From Streptomyces agglomeratus (lineage in GTDB: Bacteria; Actinomycetota; Actinomycetes; Streptomycetales; Streptomycetaceae), in assembly GCF_001746415.1 (NCBI RefSeq), contig NZ_MEHJ01000002.1:1-64000 (forward strand): 64,000 bases of DNA. Reading direction: 5' to 3'. The notes below the pieces were generated by a model, which worked only from the letters and a program-made list of their open reading frames with translations, did not search any database and had not been told where the DNA came from. Every line of letters begins with the position of its first letter. Position 1 is the first letter of the stretch. Position numbers and translations under genes: made by a program. This document shows, piece by piece, positions 61,857 to 64,000 of this stretch.

Positions 61857-62335
61857 TCACTCAGGCGGCGGGACGAGATCACCGCGCAGCCGCCGGGCGC
61901 GCAGCACCAGTTCCATTTCGAAGCGGCGGTCCGGGTCGTCCAGGTCCTCGCCCCCCAACTCACGGAGCTGTCTCAGCCGGTAGCGCACGGTCTGCGGGTG
62001 GACTCCGAGCCGGGCGGCCACCTCCGGCGCGCTACCTCGCGTTTCCAGCGAGGCCAGCAGGGTCTCGGCGAGACGGTGGGCGTGCGCGGGGCCGCCGCTG
62101 TCGCCCAAATGGGCCAGCCGCCGCCGCGCCAGATCGTCGATCAACTCACCTGAGGGCAGCAGCACCAGGGCTTCGACGTGCTCGCCGCAGTGCAGGAGCC
62201 GCCCTTGCGGCAGAAGGCCCCTGCTCGATCATCGTGACGGCGGCCTCGGCCCAGCGCAGCGACGTGGCGGCCTGTGTCAGGGGAACCGACGGGCCGATCG
62301 CGCCGGACCGGGGCGTTCGTCCTGTGGCCGGGGTG
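61857..62335 (-). pseudogene. PucR-type regulator, C-terminal part, frameshifted
   Basis: The upstream piece GAIGPSVPLTQAATSLRWAE, AAVTMIEQG is followed by an extra G (about 62215), then LLPQGRLLHCGEHVEALVLL, PSGELIDDLARRRLAHLGDS and LAETLLASLETRGSAPEVAA, RLGVHPQTVRYRLRQLRELG. The last is the PucR C-terminal helix-turn-helix (V-H-x-x-T-V-R-Y-R-L-x-x-L). The N-terminal sensory part is missing beyond 62335. PucR proteins control purine or amino-acid catabolism. Confidence 0.75.
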
Positions 62336-62899
62336 ATCCGAGTGAAGCGGAGTGGGAACGGCTGCGCCGTTTCTGCCCGTCAGTAACAGGCGTTGTGGCA
62401 GGTGCCGAGACCAGAAGCCGCCCACTCCCCCGACAGGCCGACCCCACGCCGCCTCGCCGCCGACGCGGTGCGGCCGCTGGTGGAACCCGCCCCGAAGAGA
62501 CGCTCCGATGACCGACGTCCCAGTCAGGGCAACCTGCGCTGGCTTATCAGCCACCCAGATCATCCCTCCTCACAAGCAGCGGCGCGCCTCAGACCACCCA
62601 TCCGGAACGCTTCACCATCGACCCCACCCAGGCTTACAAGCGCTGGACGAAACCCAACACCGTAGTCTCGGTGGCGGTCCAGCCCCACGACCTCGAACTC
62701 GTCCTCACTCAGACTCCTTCATGCGCCCAGTCGCCGCACGGCCTGAGCTTGATCTTTAACCTGGCTGCTGTTTCAGGTGGACGTGTTCGGTGAGGGTTTC
62801 GGCTCGTTTCACGGTCTTCCCTGGCTCGTAGCGTGGGGCTGGCCTGCGGTTTTGTGAGCCGGGTGTGTCAACTTAACGGCTGATCTTGGTTGTTGAAGG
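62336..62899. other. Spacer with unrecognised fragments
   Basis: A plus frame (FTIDPTQAYKRWTKPNTVVS, VAVQPHDLELVLTQTPSCAQ, about 62612-62760) looks protein-like but has no start. The last 30 bases are probably the left end of the IS256 element. Confidence 0.35.
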
Positions 62900-64000
62900 T
62901 CAGTTGTTGCTCGGGGTGAGGCGGCCTTCGAAGGCGATCTGGAAGGCGTTCAGGGGCGCCTTCCAGCGCATGGTCCACCGCTTGCGGCCCTTGCCGGTCG
63001 GGTCCAGGCTCATCAGCGCCATGTAGATGCACTTCAGAGCGGCGGCTTCGTTGGGGAAGTGCCCGCGGGCGCGGACGGCCCTGCGGATGCGGGCGTTGAC
63101 GCTCTCGATCGCGTTCGTGCTGCAGATGACCTTGCGTATCTCGACGTCGAAGGAGAGGAAGGGCACGAACTCGGCCCAGGCGTCCGACCACAGCTTCACG
63201 ATCGCCGGATACTTCCCTCCCCAGGACTCCTGGAACTCCAGGAACCGCTCCGTCGCCGCGTCCTCGCTGGGTGCGGTGTAGACGGGCTTGAGTGCCTTGG
63301 CGACCTTGTCCCAGTCCTGGCGGGCGGCGTAACGGAACGAATTGCGCAGCAGGTGAACCACGCACGTCTGGACAATCGTGCGAGGCCAGACGGTTTCCAC
63401 AGCCTCGGGAAGGCCCTTGAGCCCGTCGCAGACGAGCATGAGCACGTCGTCCAGGCCGCGGTTCTTCAGCTCGGTGAACACGTGCAGCCAGTACTTGGCG
63501 CCCTCGCCGCCGTCGCCGGCCCAGATGCCGAGGATGTCGCGGGTGCCGTCCACGGTCACCGCCATCACCACGTAGATCGGACGGTTCGCGACCTTCCCGT
63601 CCCTGATCTTCACGTTGATGGCGTCCACGAACAGGACGGGGTAGACGCGGTCGAGGGCCGGTTCTGCCATTCGGCCATGCCGTCCATGACCTTGTCGGTG
63701 ATGGTGGAGATGGTCTGTTTGGACCCTCCGCTCCGTAGACCTCGGCGAGATGAGCGGAGATCTCCCCGTGAGTGAGGCCCTTCGCGGACAAGGAGAGCAC
63801 CATCTCGTCGACGCCGGTCAGACGCCGCTGCCGCTTCTTGACGATCTGCGGCTCGAAGCTGCCGGCGGTATCGCGCGGCACCCTCACCTCCACCGGGCCG
63901 ACATCGGTCAGCACGGTCTTCGCCCGGGTCCCGTTGCGGCTGTTGCCGTTGTTCTTCCCGGCCGGATCGTGCTTCTCGTAGCCGACGTGATCGGTGATCT
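62900..64000 (-). pseudogene. IS256-family (Mutator) transposase, two frameshifts, cut by window edge
   Basis: From the right edge: VGYEKHDPAGKNNGNSRNGT, KTVLTDVGPVEVRVPRDTAG and SFEPQIVKKRQRRLTGVDEM, LTHGEISAHLAEVYGAE. A base loss near 63735 gives KQTISTITDKVMDGMAEWQN; another, in a C-run near 63667, gives LDRVYPVLFVDAINVKIRDG (Asp), YWLHVFTELKNRGLDDVLML, CDGLKGLPEAVETVWPRTIV (Asp) and STNAIESVNARIRRAVRARG (Glu), stop 62900. N-terminus outside the window. Confidence 0.85.

Noticed and set aside
1..64000. tRNA or rRNA genes and attachment sites
   Set aside because: No cloverleaf or rRNA segment was recognised by eye on either strand; no int-flanking direct repeat to a tRNA could be shown.

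Overview
The window looks like a decayed, accessory stretch of a Streptomyces replicon. The supporting signs are very high G+C, third-codon-position G/C bias, GTG starts with AGGAG-type ribosome sites, and families typical of Streptomyces (DUF5819/HTTM, RacP, DUF6192, replication-relaxation protein, SpdB-like membrane protein). The density of broken transposases, plasmid-type genes, NHEJ remnants (Ku and ligase pieces) and a helicase-associated-domain fragment fits a linear-chromosome arm or a large linear plasmid. No telomere and no RNA gene were seen.

Layout. 1-10 kb: IS3 remnants flank a minus-strand cluster (ice-binding-like secreted protein with a long TGDAA repeat, DUF5819 protein, HTTM membrane protein; a DCC thiol-disulfide protein lies upstream beyond inserted IS3, IS30 and IS1182 pieces), then a small secreted protein and a broken cupin gene. 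10-24 kb: IS6, IS5, IS630 and IS1182 pieces separate a GntR regulator, a DNA-ligase 3' fragment, a flavodiiron-like metallo-hydrolase, a truncated PP2C phosphatase plus STAS pair, a secreted protein, a decayed toxin-antitoxin pair and a TauE/SafE fragment. 23-29 kb: remains of an integrative element, with a SpdB-like protein, a tiny acidic protein and a tightly coupled operon of tyrosine recombinase, XRE regulator and zinc-ribbon recombinase-like protein. 30-38 kb: IS5-type elements, a ricin-type lectin, a hairpin-rich repeat tract, and broken replication-relaxation, Ku and DUF6192 genes next to an intact RacP gene.

39-44 kb is the best preserved part: two divergent NCS2 nucleobase permeases with an HTH regulator between them. 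44-54 kb: transposases (NF041680-like, IS1182, IS110), a tandem GNAT acetyltransferase, the 5' half of a DNA ligase whose complementary 3' part lies 35 kb away, small plasmid-type genes and a pentapeptide-repeat protein. 54-64 kb: a thioredoxin-like protein, an IS3 element with a frameshift signal, a broken DNA glycosylase, a complete pyruvate carboxylase, a broken PucR regulator and an IS256 transposase running off the right edge.

The genes do not form one pathway. Apparently functional units are the permease/regulator group, pyruvate carboxylase, DUF5819-HTTM and possibly DCC, RacP, thioredoxin, the lectin and the pentapeptide protein. Most other genes carry one-base indels, truncations or in-frame stops, while long genes such as pyruvate carboxylase and both permeases are clean. 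That argues for real decay more than for uniform sequencing error, although several indels sit in homopolymers.
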